This document shows positions 15,681 through 25,600 of a DNA stretch of 48,742 nt, piece after piece. The stretch lies in NCBI GenBank assembly GCA_001701165.1, contig DAAP01000008.1, positions 1 through 48,742 on the forward strand, read 5' to 3'. The notes beneath the pieces are model-generated. The model made no database searches and was not told where the DNA came from. It saw only the letters and a list, made by a program, of their open reading frames with translations. Made by a program: the position numbers and the translations under genes. How positions within the stretch are numbered: the stretch's first letter is position 1; each line of letters starts with the position of its first letter. Source of the stretch: Bacteroidales bacterium H4 (lineage in GTDB: Bacteria; Bacteroidota; Bacteroidia; Bacteroidales; Muribaculaceae).

Positions 15681-17870
15681 ATGTCACACCTGCGTTTCAA
15701 AGTCATCGAAGAAGCCTACAACCGCAAGGCAGTACATATTCACGTTCCGGACGAACGTCCTGAAACATACTACGCCAAGGCTGTATTTAACCGTCAAAAG
15801 ATGTTTGAATACCTATCCAAAGACACGTATGATGCGCTTGTCTTTGCCATAGAGAATAAGCGTCCCATATCCAGGGCGCTTGCAGACAGCGTTGCAATGG
15901 GAATGAAGCATTGGGCTATAGATAACGGAGCACGCCACTACACGCATTGGTTTCACCCGCTCACCGATGGTACTGCTGAAAAACATGATGCCTTCATTGA
16001 ACATGACGGCAAAGGTGGGGTCGTAGAAAAGTTTGATGGTAAACTTCTTGTCCAGCAAGAGCCGGATGCATCGTCATTCCCCAACGGAGGAATTCGCAAC
16101 ACTTTTGAGGCTCGCGGATACTCAGCGTGGGATATATCCTCTCCTGCATTCATACTTGACGAGACACTGTGTATCCCAACAATATTCATATCTTATACGG
16201 GCGAGTCTTTAGACTACAAGACACCTCTATTGCGAGCACTTAACGCAGTAGACACAGCAGCAACAGCTATCGCACAATATTTCGATCCGGCCGTAAAGCA
16301 CGTGAATGCAAATCTAGGCTGGGAACAGGAGTACTTTCTTGTAGACGAAGCACTATATAATGCACGCCCAGATTTAGTGATGACCGGACGTACACTTATG
16401 GGCCACGAAAGTCCCAAGAACCAACAACTTGAAGACCATTACTTCGGGTCGATACCATCCCGAGTCGAGGCGTTCATGCTTGACCTCGAGATAGAGGCCC
16501 ATCGCCTCGGAATCCCAGCCAAGACATGCCATAATGAAGTGGCGCCCAATCAGTTTGAACTTGCTCCGATATTCGAAGACGTCAACTTAGCCAATGACCA
16601 CAACCTACTGCTGATGTCCTTGATGAATGAGGTTGCTCGTCGCCATAACTTCCGCGTATTGCTTCACGAAAAACCTTTTGCAGGAGTTAATGGTTCGGGT
16701 AAGCACAACAATTGGAGTCTCAGCACCGATACGGGTACCCAATTATTTGCCCCCGGAAAGACACCGGAGGCAAACTTGCAGTTTATCACATTTATAGTCA
16801 ATGTGATGGCCGCCGTACACAAGCACAATGGACTAATCAAGGCGTCCATAATGTCTGCTACCAATGCCCATAGACTTGGAGCTAATGAGGCTCCACCTGC
16901 CATCATATCCATATTCACCGGTAGCCAATTGAGCGCGGTACTTGACCGACTTGCAGACAGCACGGACAACCAACTTGAAGATCTCACAAATCGCGAAGGC
17001 ATATCGGTGGGATTGGCACAAATTCCTGAAATTCTTATAGATAATACTGATCGTAATCGCACCTCTCCCTTCGCCTTCACCGGCAACCGCTTCGAGTTTC
17101 GAGCCGTGGGTTCGTCCGCCAATTGCGCCTCTGCAATGATTGTCCTAAATGCTGCTGTCGCAGACCAGCTTACACAATTCAAGAGCGAAGTTGATAAGGC
17201 AGTGGCCGTTGGAACTCCATTGCGACAGGCTATACTGAGCGAGGTACGCAAATTGATAATCCAAAGTAGACCGATACACTTCGATGGCAACGGATACAGC
17301 GAAGAGTGGGTGAACGAGGCAAAACGCCGCGGTCTTGATTGCGAGACCAGCGCCCCCAAGATATTTGATGCATACCTGACTCGCGAGTCCGAGAAAATGT
17401 TTGACCGTACAGGTGTATTCAGCCGTATCGAATTGGAAGCCCGCAACGAGGTCAAATGGGAAATGTACACAAAGAAAGTACAGATAGAGGCCAGAGTGCT
17501 TGGTGATTTGGCCCTGAACCATATAATTCCGGTGGCTACGCGCTATCAGTCCATACTTGTGGACAATCTCGTAAAAATCAAAGCACTCTTTGGCGACCAC
17601 AAATCGGCAGCGCTTTTTGGGCACGACATGGACACCATTGAAGGCATATCCATGCACATGGAGGCTATCAAAACAGAAGTCGAAGCCATGGTCGAAGCTC
17701 GTAAGAAGGCCAATGGATGCGACAACGAGCGACAAAAAGCCATAATGTACCATGACAACGTGGCGCCACAGATGGAAACAATACGCTACCATATAGACAA
17801 ACTCGAACTAATGGTAGATAATGAGATGTGGCCTTTACCAAAGTACCGCGAACTTCTTTTTATCCGCTAA
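15681..17870 (+). CDS. glnN: Type III glutamine synthetase
   Basis: 729 aa, full length for GSIII (about 720-730 aa). It makes glutamine from glutamate, ammonia and ATP in the cytoplasm. Diagnostic segments are NEVAPNQFELAPIFED (metal and ATP site), NGSGKHNNWSLSTDTG (about residues 338-353) and DRNRTSPFAFTGNRFEFRAVGS (the glutamate/phosphate-binding region). The N-terminal part contains the GSIII-specific segment with FIEHDGKGGVVEKFDGKLLV. It follows a 340-nt leader with a terminator-like fold. Its stop codon is one base from the start of a glutamine-dependent PurF-like enzyme, pointing to translational coupling. Confidence 0.96.
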   Translation: MSHLRFKVIEEAYNRKAVHIHVPDERPETYYAKAVFNRQKMFEYLSKDTYDALVFAIENKRPISRALADSVAMGMKHWAIDNGARHYTHWFHPLTDGTAEKHDAFIEHDGKGGVVEKFDGKLLVQQEPDASSFPNGGIRNTFEARGYSAWDISSPAFILDETLCIPTIFISYTGESLDYKTPLLRALNAVDTAATAIAQYFDPAVKHVNANLGWEQEYFLVDEALYNARPDLVMTGRTLMGHESPKNQQLEDHYFGSIPSRVEAFMLDLEIEAHRLGIPAKTCHNEVAPNQFELAPIFEDVNLANDHNLLLMSLMNEVARRHNFRVLLHEKPFAGVNGSGKHNNWSLSTDTGTQLFAPGKTPEANLQFITFIVNVMAAVHKHNGLIKASIMSATNAHRLGANEAPPAIISIFTGSQLSAVLDRLADSTDNQLEDLTNREGISVGLAQIPEILIDNTDRNRTSPFAFTGNRFEFRAVGSSANCASAMIVLNAAVADQLTQFKSEVDKAVAVGTPLRQAILSEVRKLIIQSRPIHFDGNGYSEEWVNEAKRRGLDCETSAPKIFDAYLTRESEKMFDRTGVFSRIELEARNEVKWEMYTKKVQIEARVLGDLALNHIIPVATRYQSILVDNLVKIKALFGDHKSAALFGHDMDTIEGISMHMEAIKTEVEAMVEARKKANGCDNERQKAIMYHDNVAPQMETIRYHIDKLELMVDNEMWPLPKYRELLFIR

Positions 17871-17871
17871 T

Positions 17872-19749
17872 ATGGCAGAGATTTTAAAACACGAGTGCGG
17901 CGTAGCCATGATAAGACTGCGCAAGCCTATAGAATACTACCGCAAACGATATGGCTCAGCGACTTGGGCTTTGGATCGCCTTTACCTGCTGATGGAGAAA
18001 CAGCATAATCGCGGGCAAGAGGCTGCCGGTATAGGTGTTGTAGATATCAATGCTGCTCCCGGATATGAATATGTATATCGCGAACGAGCATTGGGTAGTG
18101 ATGCCATTGCCACAATATTTGACGAAGTACAACATCGCATTTCGCGTCACGATGCGGATTCTGCAGCTGCCAATGCGCCCACGCCATTTATCGGGCAAAT
18201 ATACATGGGACATCTTCGATATTCCACGACAGGCCGTAGCGGAATGTCGTATGTGCATCCCTTTTTACGGCGCAATAACTGGAAATCGCGCAACTTATTG
18301 CTGTGCGGCAACTTCAATATGACTAATGTCGATGAAGTTTTCGATGAAATTGTTTCCCGTGGTCAGCATCCGCGACTTTTCAGCGACACAATCGTCCTGC
18401 TGGAACAATTGGGATATGCGTTGGACAAAGAGAACCACAGGCTGTACCACGAATACAAGGACAAGCTTGTCGAACCCGCTTTGGGCGTAGCTATTGAAGA
18501 TAATATGGATATGGCACGGATACTGCGCAGCGTAGCTCCGTCATGGGATGGCGGATTTGTAATCTGCGGCATCACCGGCTCGGGCGACATGTTTACACTT
18601 AGGGACAGCCATGGAATACGTCCGGCTTTCTACTACTATGACGATGAAGTGGTCGTTGTAGCATCCGAACGCCCCGTAATCCAAACCGTTTTTGATGTGC
18701 CTCGTTCGTCCGTATGCGAACTTTGTCCCGGACAGGCACTGGTAGTCACCAAGAGCGGCGAAATATCATTGCCACAGATACTTGCCGAGGACATCAATGA
18801 GCGTTGTTCGTTTGAACGCATATATTTTTCGCGTGGTAGCGATGCTGACATTTACCGCGAGCGCAAATCTCTCGGACGCAATCTTGTTAAGCCCTTGTCC
18901 ATAATGATAAACGATAATTTCGAGAACACAGTATTCTCGTTTATCCCCAATACAGCCGAGGTAGCGTTTTTGGGTATGATAGAAGGCCTCGAGGCACGAC
19001 TTGACGCTTGTCGCATGGCCGAATTACGTCGCCACAGAGATGCCGGAGACCTTACGGATCAATCTATAGAGCGCATCATACGGCGACATTTGCGCATCGA
19101 CAAACTGGTAATCAAAGATATCAAACTGCGTACATTTATAGCCGAGGGCGAGTCACGCAACAATCTTGCTTCACATGTCTATGATGTGACATATGGTATA
19201 GTGAAAAACGATGTAGATACACTTGTTGTAATTGACGACTCGATAGTTCGCGGCACGACACTCAAAGAATCTATACTCAAGATGCTTGACCGTTTGCATC
19301 CGCGCCGCATAATTATTGTATCATCTTCACCACAGGTGCGATATCCTGACTATTACGGCATAGATATGAGTCGGCTTGCCGAGTTCATAGCATTTCGTGC
19401 TGCCGTCAATCTTTTGCGACGTCAGAGTAGAGAAGAAGTGCTGCGTAAGGCTTACGAAGACTGCATAGAACAGCTTAAACTGCCAGCGCCTCAACAGCGA
19501 AACGTTGTGAAAGACATCTATGCGCCTTTTAGTGACGAAGATATTTCACTAGAGATTTCCGGACTATTGTCAAAAGACATTCACGCATCAGTGGACATAC
19601 TTTACCAAAGCATCGAAGGGCTTGCTGCGGCTGTCCCCGGCTGTCCCGGCCGATGGTATTTCACCGGAGACTATCCAACGCCCGGTGGTGTTGTAAATGT
19701 CAATAAAGCTTTTGTTAATTTTTACGAAGGCAATGAAACAAAGCGTTAG
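17872..19749 (+). CDS. PurF-like amidophosphoribosyltransferase (class II glutamine amidotransferase)
   Basis: 625 aa from the ATG at 17872, which puts Cys9 (MAEILKHECGVAMI) near the N-terminus as expected for the Ntn-type nucleophile; the longer reading would start inside glnN. The glutaminase half shows EKQHNRGQEAAGIGV, GHLRYSTTGRSG and CGNFNMTN. The second half is a PRTase domain with the PRPP loop VVIDDSIVRGTTLK at about 452-465. It would make 5-phosphoribosylamine for purine synthesis. It is longer than classical PurF (about 470-500 aa) and matches a long Bacteroidales variant, so an altered role is possible. It is coupled to glnN with a one-base gap. Confidence 0.88.
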   Translation: MAEILKHECGVAMIRLRKPIEYYRKRYGSATWALDRLYLLMEKQHNRGQEAAGIGVVDINAAPGYEYVYRERALGSDAIATIFDEVQHRISRHDADSAAANAPTPFIGQIYMGHLRYSTTGRSGMSYVHPFLRRNNWKSRNLLLCGNFNMTNVDEVFDEIVSRGQHPRLFSDTIVLLEQLGYALDKENHRLYHEYKDKLVEPALGVAIEDNMDMARILRSVAPSWDGGFVICGITGSGDMFTLRDSHGIRPAFYYYDDEVVVVASERPVIQTVFDVPRSSVCELCPGQALVVTKSGEISLPQILAEDINERCSFERIYFSRGSDADIYRERKSLGRNLVKPLSIMINDNFENTVFSFIPNTAEVAFLGMIEGLEARLDACRMAELRRHRDAGDLTDQSIERIIRRHLRIDKLVIKDIKLRTFIAEGESRNNLASHVYDVTYGIVKNDVDTLVVIDDSIVRGTTLKESILKMLDRLHPRRIIIVSSSPQVRYPDYYGIDMSRLAEFIAFRAAVNLLRRQSREEVLRKAYEDCIEQLKLPAPQQRNVVKDIYAPFSDEDISLEISGLLSKDIHASVDILYQSIEGLAAAVPGCPGRWYFTGDYPTPGGVVNVNKAFVNFYEGNETKR

Positions 19750-19819
19750 CTTGTGTTAAATTAGGTTAATTACGGTATATTTCCCCCTATATTTCCCCTA
19801 ACTTATACAATAAAAGGAT

Positions 19820-19827
19820 TATATTTG
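19820..19827 (+). promoter_or_regulatory. -7 element before the small secreted protein
   Basis: TATATTTG at 19820-19827 matches the Bacteroidetes -7 consensus, 26 bp before the ATG at 19854. No clear -33 TTTG at the usual distance. Confidence 0.5.
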
Positions 19828-19853
19828 CATAACAATATCACCAAGCGAAAGAC

Positions 19854-20168
19854 ATGAACAGAATATTGCGCATTCTGATGATAGCGACAGCGATGTCAGC
19901 GGTATCGGCCACATCCTTCGCCGAACCTGCCGAGAACAACGAATCGGTAGCCAATGTTGCTGTAAGTAAACCTATCATCCGCGTAATCGGCAGCCATGTC
20001 GAAATCACGCTTCAGGGCAATGAATCACGTGTGGTGGTATGCTATTCGCTCACGGGCCAAATAGTCAAGACATTGACAATACATCCGGGAACAACCCAGA
20101 TAGACCTACCTACCGGTTATTACATCATACGGTGCGAGCGATATTCACAGCGAGTTATTTTGCGTTAA
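19854..20168 (+). CDS. Small secreted protein with sorting-type C-terminal tail
   Basis: 104 aa: a signal peptide (MNRILRILMIATAMSAVSATSFA) followed by a short linker and then essentially only a beta domain. That domain has SHVEITLQGNESRVVVCYSLTGQIVKTL and ends LPTGYYIIRCERYSQRVILR. This is the pattern of the type A sorting tail used by type IX secretion (xVYxLxGxxV, LPxGxYIIRxxxxxxKVxx), but with almost no cargo in front of it. Function unknown. It has its own -7 element and a hairpin after the stop, so it is probably monocistronic. Confidence 0.65.
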   Translation: MNRILRILMIATAMSAVSATSFAEPAENNESVANVAVSKPIIRVIGSHVEITLQGNESRVVVCYSLTGQIVKTLTIHPGTTQIDLPTGYYIIRCERYSQRVILR

Positions 20169-20182
20169 AAAAGCCTTGAGTC

Positions 20183-20216
20183 AGAGGGCATGTTATGCAC
20201 CATAACTCCCTTAATT
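20183..20216 (+). terminator. Likely terminator of the small secreted protein gene
   Basis: GTTATG (20192-20197) and CATAAC (20201-20206) form a hairpin that can be extended by GAGGG pairing with CCCTT. It is followed by AATTTTAA. Moderate strength. Confidence 0.5.
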
Positions 20217-20391
20217 TTAACAACATATATGCCGGTAGGGATATTCATCTTTACCTAACTTAAAGTGTATATATATGGGACAAGACAAATACATCGCAGC
20301 ACGAATCGCACACAAACGTCCGCTCAACCCTCAAATAATGTTGACAAGAATACACATACCAATAGACTTCTAAAGACATATCTTACAACTA

Positions 20392-22395
20392 ATGAAACAA
20401 CTAAAATTACTGACTATGGTTATGACCGCGAGCCTGACAGCGTCGGCATATGCGTCTGTCCCAACAGTCGAAGACATCTACAATTCGTATCCGGTATATG
20501 ACGGCAACGACCTTGAGCTAATCGTAGACAATTCAGGAACACACTTTACACTGTGGTCGCCGGCCGTGCAGAATGTGCGTGTGTTAATCTACGATACAGA
20601 CCGCAACGGTGTAGCAATAGACACGCTTGAGATGCACCCCGGAGAAAAAGGCGTATGGCGTGCAGCCGTTCCACAGATGCTTTATGGCAAATTCTACACC
20701 TTCCAAGTACAAAGTCAGGGGCGATGGCTTGCCGAAACTCCCGGAATATACGCCAAGGCAGTGGGCACCAATGGCAAACGTGCCGCAATCATAAATATGT
20801 CACAGACAAACCCTCAGGGATGGGATAACGACCATGGCCCGGTGGTGAAGAACATCAATGACGCCGTGATATATGAGATGCATCACCGCGACTTCTCTAT
20901 GCACCACTCCGGAGGTATAGTACACAAAGGCAAATTCCTGGCACTGACCGAGGTTGGCACACATAATAATTTAGGCGCCAAAACCGGTATAGACCATCTC
21001 AAAGAACTGGGGGTGACACATGTACACATACTGCCGTCCTATGATTTTAATTCGGTGGACGAAAGCAATCTACCGGCCAATCAGTACAATTGGGGCTACG
21101 ATCCGCAAAATTACAATGCGCCTGAAGGCTCGTATGCCACAGACCCATCCGACCCGGCTGTGCGCATCCGTGAGATGAAAGAAATGGTGCAAGCCCTGCA
21201 TAATGCCGGGATAGGCGTGATTATGGATGTGGTATACAACCATACCGGGGACAATGGCGGCAGCAATTTCTCGCTTACGGCACCCGGATACTTCTATCGC
21301 CATAACCCCGATGGAAGTTATAGCAACGCCTCGGGATGTGGCAACGAAACAGCAAGTAATCGGCAAATGATGCAGAATTTCATCGTCAATTCGGTCAAAT
21401 ACTGGGCGAGTGAATACCATATAGACGGATTTCGCTTTGACCTCATGGCAATACATGACATAGAAACGATGAATCGTGTAGCACGCGAGCTCAAAACAAT
21501 CAATCCCTCTATTTTTGTGTATGGTGAGGGTTGGACTGCCGGCGACTCGCCATTGCCCGTCGAACGCCGAGCGCTTAAAGAAAACGTAAGTAAGATGCAG
21601 GACATAGCCGTATTCTCGGATGACATTCGCGATGCCGTCAAGGGACATTACAGCAATGAGGCCGAGCGTGGTTTCGCGACAGGCAAACCCGGTAACGAGG
21701 AAACCGTTAAAATAGGCATAGTGGCATCTACGGCACATCCGCAGGTGGATTACGCCAAAGGCAACAACTCAAAATTTGCCTATGCGACGGCTCCCACTCA
21801 AATTATAAATTATGTATCTTGCCATGACGACTTGATGCTTACGGACAAATTGGCCAAATCAATGCCTGAGGCGGATGTCGCCACACGTCAACGTGCAGCA
21901 AGATTGGCGCAAACTATAGTGTTCACTTCACAAGGTACGCCATTCATGTTTGCCGGTGAAGAAATCTTCCGAGACAAAAAGGGTGTGCATAACTCTTTTG
22001 TATCGCCGGACTATATCAATGCCATCGACTGGGACTTAAAAACCACTAATATAGACCAGTTTGAATACTACCGTGAGCTGATTGCACTGCGCAAGGCTCA
22101 TCCGGCGTTCCGCATGACTACTGCAGCAGACATCGCCAAGAACCTTGTGTTTGACAACGAAACCCGCACCAATGTCATATCCTATTCATTAAAAAACCAC
22201 GCCAACGGAGACTCCTGGAAGGAAATCAAGATCGTATTTAACGGCAACGACAAGGCTGTTGACGTACGTATACCCAAAGGCAACTGGACCATAGTAGCTT
22301 ACGATGGGAAACTCAAGGCAAACGGGATGGACAAATCACAAGGAGGAAATATGACCGTGCCGGCATATTCAGCTCTCATTCTTGCCCAAAAATAA
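20392..22395 (+). CDS. Secreted type I pullulanase (GH13)
   Basis: 667 aa with a signal peptide (MKQLKLLTMVMTASLTASAYA). An N-terminal CBM48-like beta domain (FTLWSPAVQNVRVLIYDTD) is followed by a GH13 barrel. YNWGYDPQNYNAPEGSY is the pullulanase signature. Catalytic residues are visible: nucleophile Asp350 in DGFRFDLMAIHD, acid/base Glu379 in VYGEGWTAGD, and the transition-state Asp479 in SCHDD. It should hydrolyse alpha-1,6 branches of pullulan, starch or glycogen outside the cytoplasm, probably in the periplasm since no lipobox or sorting tail is seen. No SusC/SusD genes are adjacent, so it is not in a visible polysaccharide utilisation locus. Confidence 0.92.
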   Translation: MKQLKLLTMVMTASLTASAYASVPTVEDIYNSYPVYDGNDLELIVDNSGTHFTLWSPAVQNVRVLIYDTDRNGVAIDTLEMHPGEKGVWRAAVPQMLYGKFYTFQVQSQGRWLAETPGIYAKAVGTNGKRAAIINMSQTNPQGWDNDHGPVVKNINDAVIYEMHHRDFSMHHSGGIVHKGKFLALTEVGTHNNLGAKTGIDHLKELGVTHVHILPSYDFNSVDESNLPANQYNWGYDPQNYNAPEGSYATDPSDPAVRIREMKEMVQALHNAGIGVIMDVVYNHTGDNGGSNFSLTAPGYFYRHNPDGSYSNASGCGNETASNRQMMQNFIVNSVKYWASEYHIDGFRFDLMAIHDIETMNRVARELKTINPSIFVYGEGWTAGDSPLPVERRALKENVSKMQDIAVFSDDIRDAVKGHYSNEAERGFATGKPGNEETVKIGIVASTAHPQVDYAKGNNSKFAYATAPTQIINYVSCHDDLMLTDKLAKSMPEADVATRQRAARLAQTIVFTSQGTPFMFAGEEIFRDKKGVHNSFVSPDYINAIDWDLKTTNIDQFEYYRELIALRKAHPAFRMTTAADIAKNLVFDNETRTNVISYSLKNHANGDSWKEIKIVFNGNDKAVDVRIPKGNWTIVAYDGKLKANGMDKSQGGNMTVPAYSALILAQK

Positions 22396-22422
22396 CGCCG
22401 ATTGCACAACGACGCAGAATGC

Positions 22423-22469
22423 CAATAGGGCCGATAGGATGATGTAGTTCAGTCCGGTCGGTCCTATTG
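22423..22469 (+). terminator. Hairpin after the pullulanase gene
   Basis: CAATAGG (22423-22429) pairs with CCTATTG (22463-22469), and the helix continues inward with CCGA/TCGG and GGA/TCC across small mismatches. The T-tract after it is poor (ACATTTAAG), so termination efficiency is uncertain. Confidence 0.45.
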
Positions 22470-22492
22470 ACATTTAAGTACAGACGAAGGCA

Positions 22493-22522
22493 TTGCCGTT
22501 TGATAAAAAATGCGTAAATTTG
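22493..22522 (+). promoter_or_regulatory. Promoter of ileS
   Basis: TTG (22493-22495) and TAAATTTG (22515-22522) are separated by 19 bp, matching the Bacteroidetes promoter consensus. Transcription would start near 22529, about 95 nt before the ileS ATG. No T-box is expected in this phylum, and none was seen. Confidence 0.65.
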
Positions 22523-22622
22523 CGGTCAGCAAAAATGGAGGCGATGCATGCCTTAGGATTGCATCGCCGACAAAAGCATATACGCATATACAAGTTCAGA
22601 CTACATAGTCGCATAACCAGCT

Positions 22623-25600
22623 ATGAATAAATTTCCCGAACACACAGGCTTTAACCTGTCCGAAATCAATAAAGAAGTACTGGGAATTTGGCAAAAGGAG
22701 GATCTTTTCCGCCGCAGTATCGAATGTCGCGAAGGGCATCCCTCTTTCGTGTTCTATGAAGGACCGCCTTCGGCCAACGGCATGCCCGGAATCCATCACG
22801 TGATGGCACGTACCATAAAGGATATCGTATGCCGATATAAGACGATGAAAGGATACAAGGTACTCCGCAAGGCCGGATGGGATACCCATGGACTGCCCGT
22901 CGAACTCGGTGTGGAGAAATCCCTCGGTATCACCAAGGAAGACATAGGCAAAAAGATAAGTGTAGACGAATACAATGCGGCATGCCGTCGTGAAGTGATG
23001 AAATACACTCGCGAATGGGAGACCTTGACAGACCGTATGGGCTATTGGGTAGACACAGACGATCCTTACATCACTTACGACAATCGTTATATCGAAAGCG
23101 TGTGGTGGTTGTTGTCGCAATTGTACAAAAAAGGCTATCTATATAAAGGTTACACCATTCAACCATATTCACCGGCTGCCGGAACCGGACTATCGAGTCA
23201 TGAATTGAACCAGCCGGGATGTTATCGCGATGTCAAGGACACGACGTGTACGGCGTTGTTTACAATTACCGCCCCAAAAGAAGACATGACAGGGTGGGGT
23301 AAGCCTTGTTTCATGGCATGGACCACCACCCCGTGGACGCTACCGTCAAATACCGCATTGTGTGTCGGTCCAAAATTCGATTATGCCGTAGTACGTACAT
23401 ACAATCCGTATACCGGGGAAAAAATAACAGTAGTCATTGCCGAAGCGCTTGTAAAAAACTACTTCAAGGCTGAAGGCGCCGAGAAGCCCCTTGAAGATTA
23501 TACATCCGGGGACAAAATTGTACCCTGGAAAATCGTAGCCCGCTATAAAGGCTCCGAACTTGTAGGCATGCGTTATCAGCAGCTTATGCCGTGGGTACGT
23601 CCGTGCGAACGTTTGGACGCCAATTGTGCGGCATACGTTGGCAAATATGCCAATGAGCATCCCGAAACAATTTTTACAGTGGGCAAAGACCGTTTTGTCC
23701 AACTTTCCGCATGTGCCTTTCGAGTTATCCCCGGAGATTATGTCACAATCGATGACGGTACCGGCATAGTACATATTGCACCAACTTTTGGTGCTGATGA
23801 TGCTAAAGTAGCCAAGGCTGCCGGCGTTCCGCCACTATTTATGATCAACCATAAAGGCGAGACGCGTCCCATGGTCGACTTGACAGGCAAGTATTACACA
23901 CTTGATGAACTTGATGAGACGTTTATCGAAAAATGTGTGGACGTTGCCGCATATAGCCATCATGCGGGAGACTATGTGAAGAACGCCTTTGACCCCCGTT
24001 TCAACAAGGACGGTATCTATGATGCAGCTGCCGCAGCCAAGGCAGAGGACCTCAATATTGTCATTTCCATAGAGATGAAGCGTGACGGCCAGGCCTTCCG
24101 CATAGAAAAACAAACGCATAACTATCCGCACTGCTGGCGCACAGACAAGCCCGTACTATACTATCCGTTGGACAGCTGGTTTATCCGCACGACAGCAGCT
24201 CGCGACCGCCTTATTGCCCTCAACAGCACCATCAATTGGAAACCGGCAAGTACAGGTAGCGGTCGATTTGGCAAATGGCTTGAAAACGTTCAGGACTGGA
24301 ATCTCAGCCGTAGTCGATATTGGGGTACCCCACTGCCTATATGGCGTACCGAAGACGGCAAATTCGAGAAGTGCATAGGTTCCGTAGAAGAGTTGTACAA
24401 CGAAATAGAATGCGCAGTAGCAGCCGGAGTCATGACGGTTAATCCTTTGCGCGAAAAAGGCTTTGAACCGGGTAATTACGCTAAATCAAACTACGAGAAA
24501 ATAGACCTGCACCGTCCATATGTGGACGACATCGTTCTGGTAAGCGAAGACGGTCGTCCGATGCATCGCGAAACCGACCTTATCGATGTTTGGTTCGACT
24601 CGGGTTCAATGCCCTATGCACAGCAGCACTATCCGTTTGAGCACAAAGAAGACATCGACAACGGCACTGCATTTCCCGCAGACTTCATTGCTGAAGGAGT
24701 CGATCAGACACGAGGATGGTTCTTTACGCTCCATGCCATTGCCGGAATGATATTCGACTCTGTAGCGTACCGTAATGTAGTTTCAAATGGCCTTGTGCTT
24801 GACAAGGATGGCAACAAGATGTCCAAGCGTTTGGGCAACGCCGTCAATCCCTTCGAAGCCATAGAGAAATATGGCAGCGACCCGTTACGCTGGTATATGA
24901 TATCCAATTCATCACCATGGGACAACCTAAAGTTTGACCCGGCAGGCGTTCAGGAGTCGGCACGTAAGTTTTTTGCAACGATATACAATACGTATTCATT
25001 CTTTGCCTTATATGCCAATGTCGATGGCTTCGACACCTCGACTGCACAGGTCCCGATGGAACGTCGCCCAGAAATTGATCGTTGGATTATTTCAGTGTTG
25101 AATACCCTGATACAAGATGTAGACCGTAATCTGGCCGATTACGAGCCCACGCGTGCGGCCAGAGCCATCGCCGATTTTGTTGGAGAGAATCTTTCGAACT
25201 GGTACGTACGCCTCAATCGAAAGCGTTTTTGGGGTGGTGGCATGACTGAAGACAAACTTGCTGCATACCAGACACTTTACCAGTGTCTTAAAACGGTAGC
25301 GCTGCTTATGGCGCCAGTTTCGCCATTCTATGCCGATAAGTTGTACCGCGACCTTACCGGGTGCGATGCTTCGGTACACTTGGCAATATTTCCTGAAGCC
25401 GATACGGCTGTGATATACGCCGACCTTGAAGCACGTATGCGCATGGCCCAAAGTATAACTTCTATGGTATTGGCCTTGCGTCGCAAAGTCAACATCAAAG
25501 TACGCCAACCTTTGTCCGTAGTGATGATACCGGTCAACGATGACAACCAGCGCCGTATGCTTCAGGCAGTCAAAGACCTGGTACTTAGCGAGGTCAATAT

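Noticed and set aside
20392..22395. Polysaccharide utilisation locus
   Set aside because: A secreted pullulanase is present but no SusC/SusD pair or dedicated regulator lies beside it.
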